Below are positions 16,930 to 25,784 of a DNA stretch of 64,000 nt, in pieces (within the stretch, counting starts at the first letter, position 1; every line of letters begins with the position of its first letter). The notes below the pieces were generated by a model. It was given only the letters and a program-made list of their open reading frames with translations, had not been told where the DNA came from and did no database searches. The position numbers were made by a program, and so were the translations under genes. Source of the DNA: Marinobacter sp. SS5-14b (lineage in GTDB: Bacteria > Pseudomonadota > Gammaproteobacteria > Pseudomonadales > Oleiphilaceae). Location: NCBI RefSeq assembly GCF_030541005.1, contig NZ_JASSVM010000004.1:186001-250000 (forward strand). The letters are read 5' to 3'.

Positions 16930-18403
16930 GGGCAGCATCCGTCTGTTCGTGCTTGTGTTGCTTGTGTTCTATAGAGCGATATTCCTGGCAGAATTTCAGG
17001 GTTGGCACGCCTTTACCGGGGTTGAGAATGCCGGTGGGATCAAAGGCCGCTTTCACCTCATGGAACTGCTGCAGTTCTTCGTCATTGAACTGCACGGCCA
17101 TCTGCCGAATCTTCTCAACGCCCACGCCATGCTCACCGGTGATGCAACCACCCACTTCCACACACAGCTCCAGAATGGCGCTGCCGAAGGCTTCCGCCTT
17201 CTCAAACTCGCCAGGTACGTTGGCATCGAACAAAATCAACGGGTGCAAATTGCCATCGCCAGCGTGGAACACATTGGCCACCCTCAGGCCGAATTGCTCG
17301 GACATCTCTTCCATTTCCAGCAATACCTTGGCCAGGTGCCGGCGGGGAATGGTGCCATCCATGCAGTAGTAATCCGGCGAAATGCGGCCCACCGCCGGGA
17401 AGGCCGATTTACGGCCCTTCCACAACAGCGCCCGTTCTTCTTCGCTCTGGGAGGTACGAATAGACGTTGCCCCCAGTTTGCGGAACACGCCTTCCGCCTC
17501 CGCAATGTGCTCGTGCACCTCTTCTTCGGTGCCATCCACCTCGCACAACAACAAGGCTTTGGCGTCCCGGGGGTAGCCAGCGCCACAAAAGTCATCGGCC
17601 GCCAGGATTGCGTGGCCGTCCATCATTTCCAGGCCACCGGGAATAATACCGTGGGAAATCACGCCACCCACCGCATCACCGGCTTTTTCAATGCTGTCGA
17701 AGCCGGCCATGATCACCTGGGCCACCTCCGGCTTGGGCAGCAGTTTTACCTTTACCTCGGTGACCACACCCAGCAGGCCTTCGGAGCCGGTCAGCAACGC
17801 CAGCAGATCCATACCGCAACTGTCCAGGCCATCGCTGCCAACAGTCACCCGGTCACCTTCGGCGGTGATGATTTCAACGCTGAGTATGTTGTGCACGGTC
17901 AGGCCGTACTTGAGGCAGTGCACCCCGCCGGAGTTTTCGGCGACATTACCGCCGATGGTACAGGCGATCTGCGACGACGGATCCGGCCCGTAATAGAGGC
18001 CATATTGGGCGGCTTCCTCACTGATCGCCAGATTACGAACACCGGGCTGCAACCGGGCTGTACGACCCACCGGATCTATGTGCAGAATCCGGTTAAACTT
18101 GGCCAGCGACAGCACAACGCCCTCTTTGTGTGGCATGGCGCCAGCACACAGGCCAGTGCCGGCGCCGCGAGCGACCACGGGCACCTTTTGCTCATGGCAG
18201 ATGCGCATCACTCTCTGCACCTGTGCCACGGTTTCAGGCAGCACCACCATCATGGGCATTTCCCGGTACATGGCCAGGCCATCGCACTCATAGGGCTTCA
18301 GCGTTTCGTCATCGGTGATCACGAATTCCGGATCGATGAACGACCGGAATTGTTCCGCCAGCGTCGCCTTGCTGGCTTTCGATTCAGTAGTCATATCAGA
18401 CAC
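16922..18403 (-). CDS. glcD: GlcD, glycolate oxidase catalytic subunit
   Basis: A 493-residue FAD-linked oxidase that oxidises glycolate (and D-lactate) to glyoxylate (or pyruvate). FAD-binding motifs are VPVVARGAGTGLCAGA (residues about 74-89) and GPDPSSQIACTIGGNVAENSGG-like sequence (about 139-160); the C-terminal catalytic part has HAGDGNLHP and TGEHGVGVEKI. It is the first structural glc gene after glcG, and overlaps glcE. A long open frame lies antisense to it but has no support. Confidence 0.96.
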   Translation of the reverse strand: MSDMTTESKASKATLAEQFRSFIDPEFVITDDETLKPYECDGLAMYREMPMMVVLPETVAQVQRVMRICHEQKVPVVARGAGTGLCAGAMPHKEGVVLSLAKFNRILHIDPVGRTARLQPGVRNLAISEEAAQYGLYYGPDPSSQIACTIGGNVAENSGGVHCLKYGLTVHNILSVEIITAEGDRVTVGSDGLDSCGMDLLALLTGSEGLLGVVTEVKVKLLPKPEVAQVIMAGFDSIEKAGDAVGGVISHGIIPGGLEMMDGHAILAADDFCGAGYPRDAKALLLCEVDGTEEEVHEHIAEAEGVFRKLGATSIRTSQSEEERALLWKGRKSAFPAVGRISPDYYCMDGTIPRRHLAKVLLEMEEMSEQFGLRVANVFHAGDGNLHPLILFDANVPGEFEKAEAFGSAILELCVEVGGCITGEHGVGVEKIRQMAVQFNDEELQQFHEVKAAFDPTGILNPGKGVPTLKFCQEYRSIEHKQHKHEQTDAAHG

Positions 18404-18406
18404 CGG

Positions 18407-18832
18407 TTATTGGCGTTTACTTACAAAGTGATCAATACCCGCCTGGGCACAATCCATATCCTGTTGCGGTGTGCCGGAACTCAGGCCGATACCACCGACC
18501 ACCTCTCCATCCACAAGCACTGGCAGCCCTCCGCCAACCGTACTCAGGCGCCCGCCAACCTCGGTGTGAATACCGAAGGCGAGGTTGCCCGGCACATTGG
18601 CGGCATTGTATTCGTGCGTCGCTTTTCGCGCAGCCGCAGCGGTGAACGCCTTATCCTGAGCGATGGTGACACTGGTCACCTTACCGCCATCCATACGTTC
18701 AAAAGCGACTAGAGTGCCCGACTCATCAACCACTGCGATGCACATGGGCACACCGATTTCACGGGCTTTGGCCGCCGCCCCCTCAATCAGAATGCGGGCG
18801 TCAGACAGGTCAATCCGGTTAATGGTCAACAT
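18407..18832 (-). CDS. glcG: GlcG/HbpS family protein
   Basis: A 141-residue protein of the DUF336 (GlcG/HbpS/PduO C-terminal) family. GVPMCIAVVDESGTLVAFERMDG and KAFTAAAARK are typical, as is the Gly-rich GGLPVLVDGEVVGGIGLSSG turn. In other bacteria glcG accompanies glycolate oxidase genes and related proteins bind haem; the role is undefined. It sits 3 bases upstream of glcD and 19 bases after the TRAP permease gene. Confidence 0.9.
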   Translation of the reverse strand: MLTINRIDLSDARILIEGAAAKAREIGVPMCIAVVDESGTLVAFERMDGGKVTSVTIAQDKAFTAAAARKATHEYNAANVPGNLAFGIHTEVGGRLSTVGGGLPVLVDGEVVGGIGLSSGTPQQDMDCAQAGIDHFVSKRQ

Positions 18833-18851
18833 AATGGTTTACTCCTCCAGA

Positions 18852-20390
18852 TTAGCCATAAGCAAGATTAGGCAGCCAGGTGGTAATGGCCGGGAAGACA
18901 ATGCAAAGGAACACGCCAAGCGCCTGGATGGCCAGGAACACCAGAGACGACTTGAAGATTGTTCCCATGGTGATTTCCGGCGGACAAACCCCGCGAATGT
19001 AGAACAGCGCATAGCCAAAGGGTGGGCTGAGAAATGACATCTGCATGTTCACCAGGTACAACACCCCGAACCACAGCACCACGTCGTCGCCGGCGACACC
19101 CGGCAAGCCAAACACTCCCGGAAATTCCAGAGCTTCAACGATGGGGATGAAGATGGGAACGGCCAGCAGAAGAATGCCCACCCAGTCAAGGAACATGCCC
19201 AGAACCACCAACAACACCATCAACAGGAACAGGATGCCGTAGGCTGGCAGACCCGTGCCCAGGATGGATTCGGTAATGAAATCCTGACCGCCCTGAAGGA
19301 TGTAGAAGCCGACGAACACCGAAGCACCAAACATGATCCACAACACCATGGCAGACGCCTTGGCGGTCGTCACTGACGCATCCCGAAGCGTCGCCACGCT
19401 GAACACCTTGTGCTTCATAGCCACAAGGATGGCGCCGAAAGAGCCGATACCCGCCGCTTCGACGGGCGTAGCAATACCGCCAAACAGCAGACCCAACACC
19501 AGGAACACCAGGATTAATGGCGCGATCAGATCTTTCAGAAGCAACAGTTTGTCTTTGAGGCCAATGCGCTCCTCCTTCGGGATTGGCGGCCCCAGTTTCG
19601 GATTGAGTTTTGCGCGGATCCAGACATAGAACACGTACAGGCTCGACAACAGAATGCCCGGGATCACCGACCCGAGGTACAGCTCACCCACCGACTGCTG
19701 TGCCACCACTGCATAGAGAATCGCCAGAATAGACGGTGGGATGAGAATGCCCAGCGTTCCGCCCGCCATAATCGAACCCAGCGCTATCTTGTGGTCGTAG
19801 CCCCGCTTGAGCATCGCCGGCAGGGCAATAATGCCCATGGTGACAACAGCGGCTCCGATGACGCCGACCATGGCCGCGAGAATCGTGGAGGCCACAATGG
19901 TGGCAATGGCGAGTCCACCACCCACACCACCCATCCACTTGTAGACAACATTGAACATTTCTTCGATGAGGCCGGCCCGTTCCAACATCGCCGCCATGAA
20001 AATAAATAGCGGTATTGCAGCCAGATCGGAGTTGGTCATCATCGGAAAGATGCGACTGGGAATGATGTTCAACATCAGGGAATCGCCCACCAGATAGATG
20101 AACGCAACCCCGAGACCACCGGTCACAAACGCCAACGGCAGGCCCATCATCAGGGCGACCAGAAGGGAGCCAAACATCAGGTAGGTCAGCGGGCCGATTT
20201 TTACATCAGACAGGCTGCCGGCCAGCTTGAACAAAAATTTCTCGTCGCTGAACGGATCGTAAAACAGAATATTGACGATCTCGACAAACATCACAAAGGC
20301 CAGGGCCACGGTGGCCAGGATCATCAACCAGGTGCCAAGCTTGCCTTTCAGGTTGCCGGTATTCGGGGTATTCGCTGTGGTGCCATTCAT
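18852..20390 (-). CDS. TRAP transporter large permease (DctM family)
   Basis: A 512-residue large membrane subunit with about 12-13 hydrophobic segments. It shows the family stretches GLPLAFVTGG (about residue 80) and AGGTLGILIPPSI (about 208-220), with a long cytoplasmic loop near 260-290. It pairs with the small subunit (the start overlaps the dctQ-type stop, ATGA). Given its place between glcG and the substrate-binding gene, I infer uptake of glycolate or a related 2-hydroxy acid. Confidence 0.92.
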   Translation of the reverse strand: MNGTTANTPNTGNLKGKLGTWLMILATVALAFVMFVEIVNILFYDPFSDEKFLFKLAGSLSDVKIGPLTYLMFGSLLVALMMGLPLAFVTGGLGVAFIYLVGDSLMLNIIPSRIFPMMTNSDLAAIPLFIFMAAMLERAGLIEEMFNVVYKWMGGVGGGLAIATIVASTILAAMVGVIGAAVVTMGIIALPAMLKRGYDHKIALGSIMAGGTLGILIPPSILAILYAVVAQQSVGELYLGSVIPGILLSSLYVFYVWIRAKLNPKLGPPIPKEERIGLKDKLLLLKDLIAPLILVFLVLGLLFGGIATPVEAAGIGSFGAILVAMKHKVFSVATLRDASVTTAKASAMVLWIMFGASVFVGFYILQGGQDFITESILGTGLPAYGILFLLMVLLVVLGMFLDWVGILLLAVPIFIPIVEALEFPGVFGLPGVAGDDVVLWFGVLYLVNMQMSFLSPPFGYALFYIRGVCPPEITMGTIFKSSLVFLAIQALGVFLCIVFPAITTWLPNLAYG

Positions 20391-21097
20391 GCGTGCTGCT
20401 CCCGACCAAGCTTGACGAACAGGGCGATATCTTTAATCAGCTTCGACAAACCCGCCAGGGTGAGCAAAACCGCGCCAAGGAGCATCATGGCCTTCACCGG
20501 CCAATACTGTATGCCCCAGGTCTCAACAGTGCGTTCGTCCATCGAGTAGGAGTTCTGGAAGAAGGTCCAGGAGGTAATCACCAGCGCCAACGCGAACATG
20601 AAGAAGAACATAGAGGTGAAAATATCCATACCAATACGCCCGCGAACCGGCAGAAGGTTATAGATCACATCAACGCGCACATGGGCGCCATGCAGCAGGG
20701 CAAATGCCCCGGCCAGCAGGTACTGCATGCCGAACAGCAAAAAGCTCGCTTCGTGTACCCAGATGGTCGGCATGTTGAAGATGTAGCGCATCACCACTTC
20801 GAAAAAATAGAAAACCACCGCGTTCACGGTCCAGAACGAGATAAACACACCGGATTTCTCGCTGATCCAGTCAATAATCCGGGTAAACCAGTTCTCGTAA
20901 TCCGACTCGATCGTTTTCGACATTTCTGCTTCGATCTGCTGAAGCTTTTCGTTCGCCAGGGCATTCTTGTCGACAGCCTGCACACCGCGCTTGCTGGCCC
21001 AGTGAACCCACGCCATCATGAGTAGTGGCATCACCGCCAGCCAGGCCCAGTAAAACCAGCGCGGCAGCACAAAGCCAAAGTTGCTCAGATCAGACAT
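20387..21097 (-). CDS. TRAP transporter small permease (DctQ family)
   Basis: A 236-residue small membrane subunit with four core hydrophobic segments plus an N-terminal one. The longer N-terminal half has a charged helix (about residues 45-65). TIWVHEASFLLFGMQYLLAGAFALLHGAHVRVDVIY carries the DctQ signature region. It overlaps the large permease gene by four bases and is followed upstream by a 102-base gap to the binding protein. Confidence 0.9.
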   Translation of the reverse strand: MSDLSNFGFVLPRWFYWAWLAVMPLLMMAWVHWASKRGVQAVDKNALANEKLQQIEAEMSKTIESDYENWFTRIIDWISEKSGVFISFWTVNAVVFYFFEVVMRYIFNMPTIWVHEASFLLFGMQYLLAGAFALLHGAHVRVDVIYNLLPVRGRIGMDIFTSMFFFMFALALVITSWTFFQNSYSMDERTVETWGIQYWPVKAMMLLGAVLLTLAGLSKLIKDIALFVKLGREQHA

Positions 21098-21199
21098 ACA
21101 GCCCTCACCTCAGTGACAGCGCGGGGAAGGGAGAGAACACCTGAAACCCGGCGCTCCCTGCCCTTCCCCGCATTTTTGATTGTTGTTGTGTAAAGCCCG

Positions 21200-22339
21200 T
21201 TACTTTTTGGCCGCCTCGAGATCTGCCTCAGTGATGTAGCCGACCGTGTCGTTCATCATGTACTTGAGCTGCATGTCGAAGATTTCCTTGGCGTCTTCGC
21301 TCTTGTTCGCCCAGTTGTACCAGATAGGAATCGCCGCACGGCGGAATTCCTGAAGATCCGCCTGGCTCAGGCGGCTGACCTTGTCGCCATCGGCCTTGAA
21401 CTTCTCCATGGCTTCGATGTTCCGCTCCTGAATGGTCAGGTAATGCTTCTGGGAGTAATTGCGAACTTCGTCCTCGACCAGCTGTTGCAGCTTCGGATCC
21501 AGCGCATTCCAGGCGCGCAGATTAACGGTCAGATCCATCAGGTCCACCGGCTGGTAGATTGACATCACACCGGGAGGCCCAAACAGGATGTAGTCAGTCA
21601 CCTGCGAGAAGCCCAGTTCATAGTTCACGGCCGGCCCGACGTAATCCGCCGCGTCGATCGTGCCCTTCTCCAGAGCCGGGAAAATGTCAGAGCCCGGCAG
21701 GCTTACGGTAGAAACACCAAACTGCTGAAACACTTCAGCCACCATGCCGCCGGGCACCCGGATCTTCATCCCCTTGAGGTCGGCCAGGCTGTTGACGGGC
21801 TTTTTGGAGTGGATGATGTTGGCATCGTGCTGGATCGGGCCGACGTAGAACAGTCCGTACTTTTTGTAGATTTCCCGGGTTTTCTCCAGCATCCCCATGG
21901 AATAGAACATGGTGTCCCACTGGTGGGGCTGGTCAGGACCGGCTGGGTAGGAAGACAGGAAAACCGAGGCCGGGATCTTGCCAGACCAGTACAGGGTGAA
22001 AGGGTTCATACCCTGCAAAACACCATTACGCACTGCGTCAAAAAGGGCGTTATTGTCCGCCGCAACCGCTTTCGCCGGGTAGGGCTTGAAAATCAGTTCC
22101 CCGCCCGACTTTTCTTCAATGCTGTTGCACCATTCCTCGAACAGGTCATACCCGACCGTTCCTGCATCCCACACTGACTGGAGCTTCCAGGTTGTCGCTG
22201 CGTGGGCCTGCCCGGCCGCCAGCGTTAATGCACCCGCGAGAGCAGCGCCTGCCGCCAGTTTTTTCAAAAAACTTCTGCGCGGTGATTTGGCGTCTGAGCC
22301 AGAGCGCTCGTCGTTGTTCTCATTAATGTTCATCGACAC
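21200..22339 (-). CDS. TRAP transporter substrate-binding protein (DctP family)
   Basis: A 379-residue periplasmic binding protein. The N-terminus has a twin-arginine-type signal (RRSFLKKLAAGAALAGALTLA, cleaved after AHA about residue 48), so it may be exported by Tat. The mature part begins TTWKLQSVWDAG and contains the conserved Arg of TRAP binding proteins in MKIRVPGGMVAE (about residue 180). It heads the TRAP-glcGDEF run and faces the GlcC-type regulator across 256 bases. Confidence 0.92.
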   Translation of the reverse strand: MSMNINENNDERSGSDAKSPRRSFLKKLAAGAALAGALTLAAGQAHAATTWKLQSVWDAGTVGYDLFEEWCNSIEEKSGGELIFKPYPAKAVAADNNALFDAVRNGVLQGMNPFTLYWSGKIPASVFLSSYPAGPDQPHQWDTMFYSMGMLEKTREIYKKYGLFYVGPIQHDANIIHSKKPVNSLADLKGMKIRVPGGMVAEVFQQFGVSTVSLPGSDIFPALEKGTIDAADYVGPAVNYELGFSQVTDYILFGPPGVMSIYQPVDLMDLTVNLRAWNALDPKLQQLVEDEVRNYSQKHYLTIQERNIEAMEKFKADGDKVSRLSQADLQEFRRAAIPIWYNWANKSEDAKEIFDMQLKYMMNDTVGYITEADLEAAKK

Positions 22340-22443
22340 ATCTCCGTTTACATTGTTGTTATTCAGAGTCAGTCAAACGCCAGCCATCGCCAGCATTCAA
22401 CAGATATTCGTCGGCGTACTGCGTTTAGTCCAGAAAACTACCC

Positions 22444-22458
22444 ACTGGTCAGACCAGT
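22444..22458. promoter_or_regulatory. Palindromic operator 1 (GlcC-type)
   Basis: ACTGGTC-A-GACCAGT, a perfect 7+7 dyad with one central base, between the divergent TRAP/glc genes and the GntR-family regulator. The TGGTC...GACCA form fits FadR/GlcC/PdhR-class sites (TGGTnnnACCA). Confidence 0.75.
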
Positions 22459-22559
22459 TTTTGGTCTTGAGAAAATGGACGTAATCACAGCCATGAGCCA
22501 TAGTTAGCGCTCTGGAGAGCAAATACGGAGAAGGATTTTAATTCGCAGAAACAACCCTA

Positions 22560-22574
22560 ACTGGTCAGACCAGA
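22560..22574. promoter_or_regulatory. Palindromic operator 2 (GlcC-type)
   Basis: ACTGGTC-A-GACCAGA, the same dyad as at 22444-22458 with one base changed, only 22 bases before the regulator's start codon. Its place suggests autorepression. Centre-to-centre distance between the two copies is 116 bases. Confidence 0.75.
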
Positions 22575-22595
22575 GCCACGACACAGGTAGAGTAA

Positions 22596-23354
22596 ATGGG
22601 CATATCCCAGGAAGTTTCGTTCCGGCTTGAGCGACTGATACTGGACGGTGGCCTGGCTCCGGGGCAAAAAATCCCTTCAGAGCGCCAGCTCGCTGCCCGG
22701 CTGGGCGTTTCCAGAGCAATCATCCGGGAGGCCCTGCACGAACTGCAGGGCCGGGGCGTTATTGAGACCCAGCACGGCCGGGGCTCTTTCGTCGCCAACC
22801 TCGTGCCCGACACCGACGACCATCACGACAACAGCCCGTTGATGCACCTCTTTGCGGGCCACCCACGCACTCTGTATGACTTGCTGGAAGTCCGGGAGCA
22901 ACTTGAGGGTCAAGCCGCGGAACTGGCGGCCCAGCGAGCGACCGGCGGCGACCGGCATCGCATTACCAAAGCCTATCGGGCACTGGAAGCGACCGACCCC
23001 CTGAGCAACGCCAAGCCAGACCACGGGTTTCACCAGGCCATTGTGGAAGCCTCCCACAACCCCATCCTGGTGCATCTATTGAATGGTCTGAAGAATATGA
23101 TGCTGTTGACGGTACATGCCTCAGTTGCCAACCTGAACCCACGGGCAGAAATGCGCCAACTGATCATGAAGCAGCACAAACAGCTCTACCAGGCCATTAT
23201 GGCCGGCAAAGCCACGACGGCGAGAAAGGTGGCGATGGCTCACGTCCGGTTCGTTCAGGACTCATTACGAAGCCTTGAAAACCAAGGGGCAGAAGTGATC
23301 AGAATGCCTTTGAATTCCGGTAACTTTCACGAAAATCCTACAAAACGGTATTGA
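22596..23354 (+). CDS. glcC: GntR/FadR-family regulator, GlcC-like
   Basis: A 252-residue DNA-binding regulator. An N-terminal winged helix-turn-helix (LAPGQKIPSERQLAARLGVSRAIIREAL, about residues 19-46) is followed by ELQGRGVIETQHGRGSFV, and the C-terminal FCD ligand-binding helical domain occupies about 85-225. In E. coli GlcC activates glc genes with glycolate as inducer. It is divergent from the TRAP-glc operon and two palindromes lie between them. Lactate- or pyruvate-type regulators (LldR, PdhR) are close relatives. Confidence 0.87.
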   Translation: MGISQEVSFRLERLILDGGLAPGQKIPSERQLAARLGVSRAIIREALHELQGRGVIETQHGRGSFVANLVPDTDDHHDNSPLMHLFAGHPRTLYDLLEVREQLEGQAAELAAQRATGGDRHRITKAYRALEATDPLSNAKPDHGFHQAIVEASHNPILVHLLNGLKNMMLLTVHASVANLNPRAEMRQLIMKQHKQLYQAIMAGKATTARKVAMAHVRFVQDSLRSLENQGAEVIRMPLNSGNFHENPTKRY

Positions 23355-23414
23355 TTTCCACGGCGACAGTCCGTAAAACATGCGCCTTTGAACGACAGCC
23401 CCAGGAGTCACCCC

Positions 23415-24185
23415 ATGGCGGATCCAGCGCCTCTGATTTGCAGGGACATCCACAAGACCTTTGATCAGCTCGAAGTGCTCAAGGGCATATCTCTGGAAAC
23501 CCGTAAGGGCGACGTGGTCTCCCTGATCGGTAGCTCCGGTTCGGGTAAAAGCACTTTTCTGCGTTGCATCAATCTGCTGGAAACCCCCACTTCCGGCGAC
23601 ATTATCGTGCACGGTGACCCAATTCAGTTCAAAAACAACCGCAAGGGCGAGCGGATACCCGCCAGCAATCGCCAGGTGGAACTGATTCGCGCAAGGCTGT
23701 CCATGGTGTTTCAGAGCTTTAACCTGTGGTCTCACATGACCGTGCTGGAAAACATCATTGAAGCACCGGTCAACGTTCTGAAAGTGCCCAAAAAAGAAGC
23801 TATTGAACGGGCCGAGGCCTACCTGGATAAAGTCGGTATATACGAACGCAAAGATTACTACCCGGCCCAGATGTCTGGCGGGCAGCAGCAACGTGCCGCA
23901 ATAGCCCGCGCCCTGGCCATGGAGCCCGAGGTGATGCTGTTTGATGAGCCCACCTCCGCCCTGGACCCGGAGCTGGTCGGCGAAGTATTGAAGGTTATGC
24001 AGAGTCTGGCAGAGGAAGGCCGAACCATGATCGTGGTAACGCACGAGATGGCCTTTGCAAGGGATGTGTCCACTCAGGTCCTGTTTTTGCATCAGGGCGT
24101 GATTGAGGAGCAAGGTTCACCGGACAAGGTGTTCGATCACCCGGAGTCCGAGCGAATGAGGCAATTTCTTGCTCCCAAGTTCTGA
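23415..24185 (+). CDS. Polar amino acid ABC transporter, ATP-binding subunit
   Basis: A 256-residue ATPase of the HisP/ArtP/AotP class. Walker [10 protein letters not shown], signature [15 protein letters not shown], and Walker [12 protein letters not shown] are intact. ATG at 23415 has AGGAG 7 bases upstream; a TTG-started longer frame is rejected. It leads an operon of ATPase, binding protein and two permeases, with astE after it, so arginine/ornithine uptake (like Pseudomonas Aot) is the likely role. Confidence 0.93.
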   Translation: MADPAPLICRDIHKTFDQLEVLKGISLETRKGDVVSLIGSSGSGKSTFLRCINLLETPTSGDIIVHGDPIQFKNNRKGERIPASNRQVELIRARLSMVFQSFNLWSHMTVLENIIEAPVNVLKVPKKEAIERAEAYLDKVGIYERKDYYPAQMSGGQQQRAAIARALAMEPEVMLFDEPTSALDPELVGEVLKVMQSLAEEGRTMIVVTHEMAFARDVSTQVLFLHQGVIEEQGSPDKVFDHPESERMRQFLAPKF

Positions 24186-24273
24186 ACACCGGTGCTATCT
24201 TGAAACCGGTACTGGAACTGAAAACTTCCATCAAGAACAAAGCCTTTAAGGCAAATTAACGGAGAAGTGACAC

Positions 24274-25026
24274 ATGAAGAAACTGATATTTGCAGCAAGT
24301 TGCGCCCTGGCGATGATTGCGGGCGGTGCCCAGGCCCAGGAGCAGAACCTGCGCGTTGCCTTCGACGTACCCTACGAGCCGTTCGAATACAAAGACGAAA
24401 ACGGCGAACTGACCGGCTTTGAAGTGGAGCTGGCCACCGCCATGTGTGAGGAGCTGAACGCCAAGTGCGAGTTCGTTATTCAGGCGTGGGACGGCATGAT
24501 TCCCGGCCTGCTGGCCCGCAAGTTTGATCTGATCATGTCATCCATGTCGATCACCCCTGAGCGTGCCGAGCGCGTGCTGTTTTCCGAGCCATACTACATC
24601 ACTCCGGGCGGCTGGTTCGGCCCCGAGTCTTTCAATACAGACGTCACTGACATGGACGCTATGAAAGGCAAGAATGTTGGCGTGCAGCGCGGCACCACTA
24701 TGGACACTTACGTCACCGAGAACATGGCGGGCGTGGTTTCCATCAAGCGTTACACCACCGCTGAAGACATGGTTCTGGACCTTGAAGGCCAGCGCCTGGA
24801 CGCGGTTTTCGTAGACTACCCGGTTGGCGAACAGACCATCCTGAATCGCGACGGCTACAAAGAAGTCGGCGAATCCGTAAAGCTGGGTGAAGGTGTGGGT
24901 GTTGCCATGCGTAAGCGCGATGCCAAGCTGGCTGAAGAGGTTAATGCGGCTCTGAAAAAGCTTAAAGAGAACGGTACCTACGACGCCATCATGGCCAAGT
25001 ACTTCAACTACGACATCAAGATTTAA
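24274..25026 (+). CDS. Amino acid ABC transporter substrate-binding protein
   Basis: A 250-residue periplasmic binding protein. The signal peptide MKKLIFAASCALAMIAGGAQA is cleaved about residue 21. NLRVAFDVPYEPFEYKDENG and FDLIMSSMSITPERAE are typical of HisJ/ArtJ/AotJ proteins (family 3). Two Cys (C60, C67 by count) fall in the region where this family often has a disulfide. The link to basic amino acids is inferred from similarity and from astE nearby. Confidence 0.9.
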   Translation: MKKLIFAASCALAMIAGGAQAQEQNLRVAFDVPYEPFEYKDENGELTGFEVELATAMCEELNAKCEFVIQAWDGMIPGLLARKFDLIMSSMSITPERAERVLFSEPYYITPGGWFGPESFNTDVTDMDAMKGKNVGVQRGTTMDTYVTENMAGVVSIKRYTTAEDMVLDLEGQRLDAVFVDYPVGEQTILNRDGYKEVGESVKLGEGVGVAMRKRDAKLAEEVNAALKKLKENGTYDAIMAKYFNYDIKI

Positions 25027-25033
25027 AACACTC

Positions 25034-25065
25034 CGGGGGCAGCTGACTGGCTGCCCCCGACTTTT
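25034..25065 (+). terminator. Hairpin between binding-protein and permease genes
   Basis: CGGGGGCAG (25034-25042) pairs exactly with CTGCCCCCG (25051-25059) across an eight-base loop, then ACTTTT. It is a likely partial terminator or 3' protector that leaves more binding protein than permease mRNA. Confidence 0.7.
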
Positions 25066-25076
25066 CGGACACTCCC

Positions 25077-25781
25077 ATGTTTGATCTGAAAGGCTATGGC
25101 CCGGACCTCGCAGAAGGTGCAGTGGTTACCATCGAGCTGGCGTTCCTGTCGCTGGCACTGGCCATTACTCTTGGCCTGCTTGGTGCATCGGCCAAACTTT
25201 CCGGCAGCCGAACCCTCACAGCGATTGCCACAACGTACACCACTCTGATTCGCGGCGTGCCCGATCTGGTGATGATGCTGTTGTTCTATTATGGCGGCCA
25301 GGTAGCGGTGAATGCGCTTTCGGACTACTTGTGGGAAACCCGGGAAATCGACTTCTTCTTTCAGTTCGACCCATTCATTTCCGGTGTTGTCACCATCGGG
25401 CTGATTTTTGGCGCTTACATGACGGAAACTTTCCGGGGTGCATTTCTGGCGGTGGATGTGGGCCAGATCGAAGCGGCCAAGGCCTACGGCTTTTCCCGCT
25501 GGCACACGTTCCGCCGGGTGATGATTCCGCAAATGATGCGCCATGCGTTACCTGGCATTGGCAATAACTGGCAGGTACTGCTGAAAACCACCGCGCTGGT
25601 GTCCATCATCGGCCTGAACGATATGGTGCGTGTGGCTGAGGTAGCCGCGAAGGCAGAGCGTATGCCCTTCCACTTTTTCATTCCTGTGGCGGCAGTGTAT
25701 CTGGGCTTAACGGCTGGCTCTGAGCTGTTTATCAAGTGGCTTGATAAACGAGCCAATGTCGGCGTGGTTCAGGGGAATTAA
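25077..25781 (+). CDS. Amino acid ABC transporter permease 1
   Basis: A 234-residue inner-membrane permease of the HisQM family with five hydrophobic segments. The EAA-loop region, QIEAAKAYGFSRWHTFRRVMIPQMMRHALPG, lies about residues 138-168 and contacts the ATPase. It is followed three bases later by the second permease. The product likely pairs with it in the histidine/arginine-type transporter. Confidence 0.92.
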   Translation: MFDLKGYGPDLAEGAVVTIELAFLSLALAITLGLLGASAKLSGSRTLTAIATTYTTLIRGVPDLVMMLLFYYGGQVAVNALSDYLWETREIDFFFQFDPFISGVVTIGLIFGAYMTETFRGAFLAVDVGQIEAAKAYGFSRWHTFRRVMIPQMMRHALPGIGNNWQVLLKTTALVSIIGLNDMVRVAEVAAKAERMPFHFFIPVAAVYLGLTAGSELFIKWLDKRANVGVVQGN

Positions 25782-25784
25782 ACG

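Noticed and set aside
16928..18712. A 594-codon open frame antisense to glcD and glcG
   Set aside because: It lies wholly on the other strand of two well-supported genes, with His/Gly-rich composition typical of a frame shadow of GC-rich coding DNA; no ribosome site or family motif.
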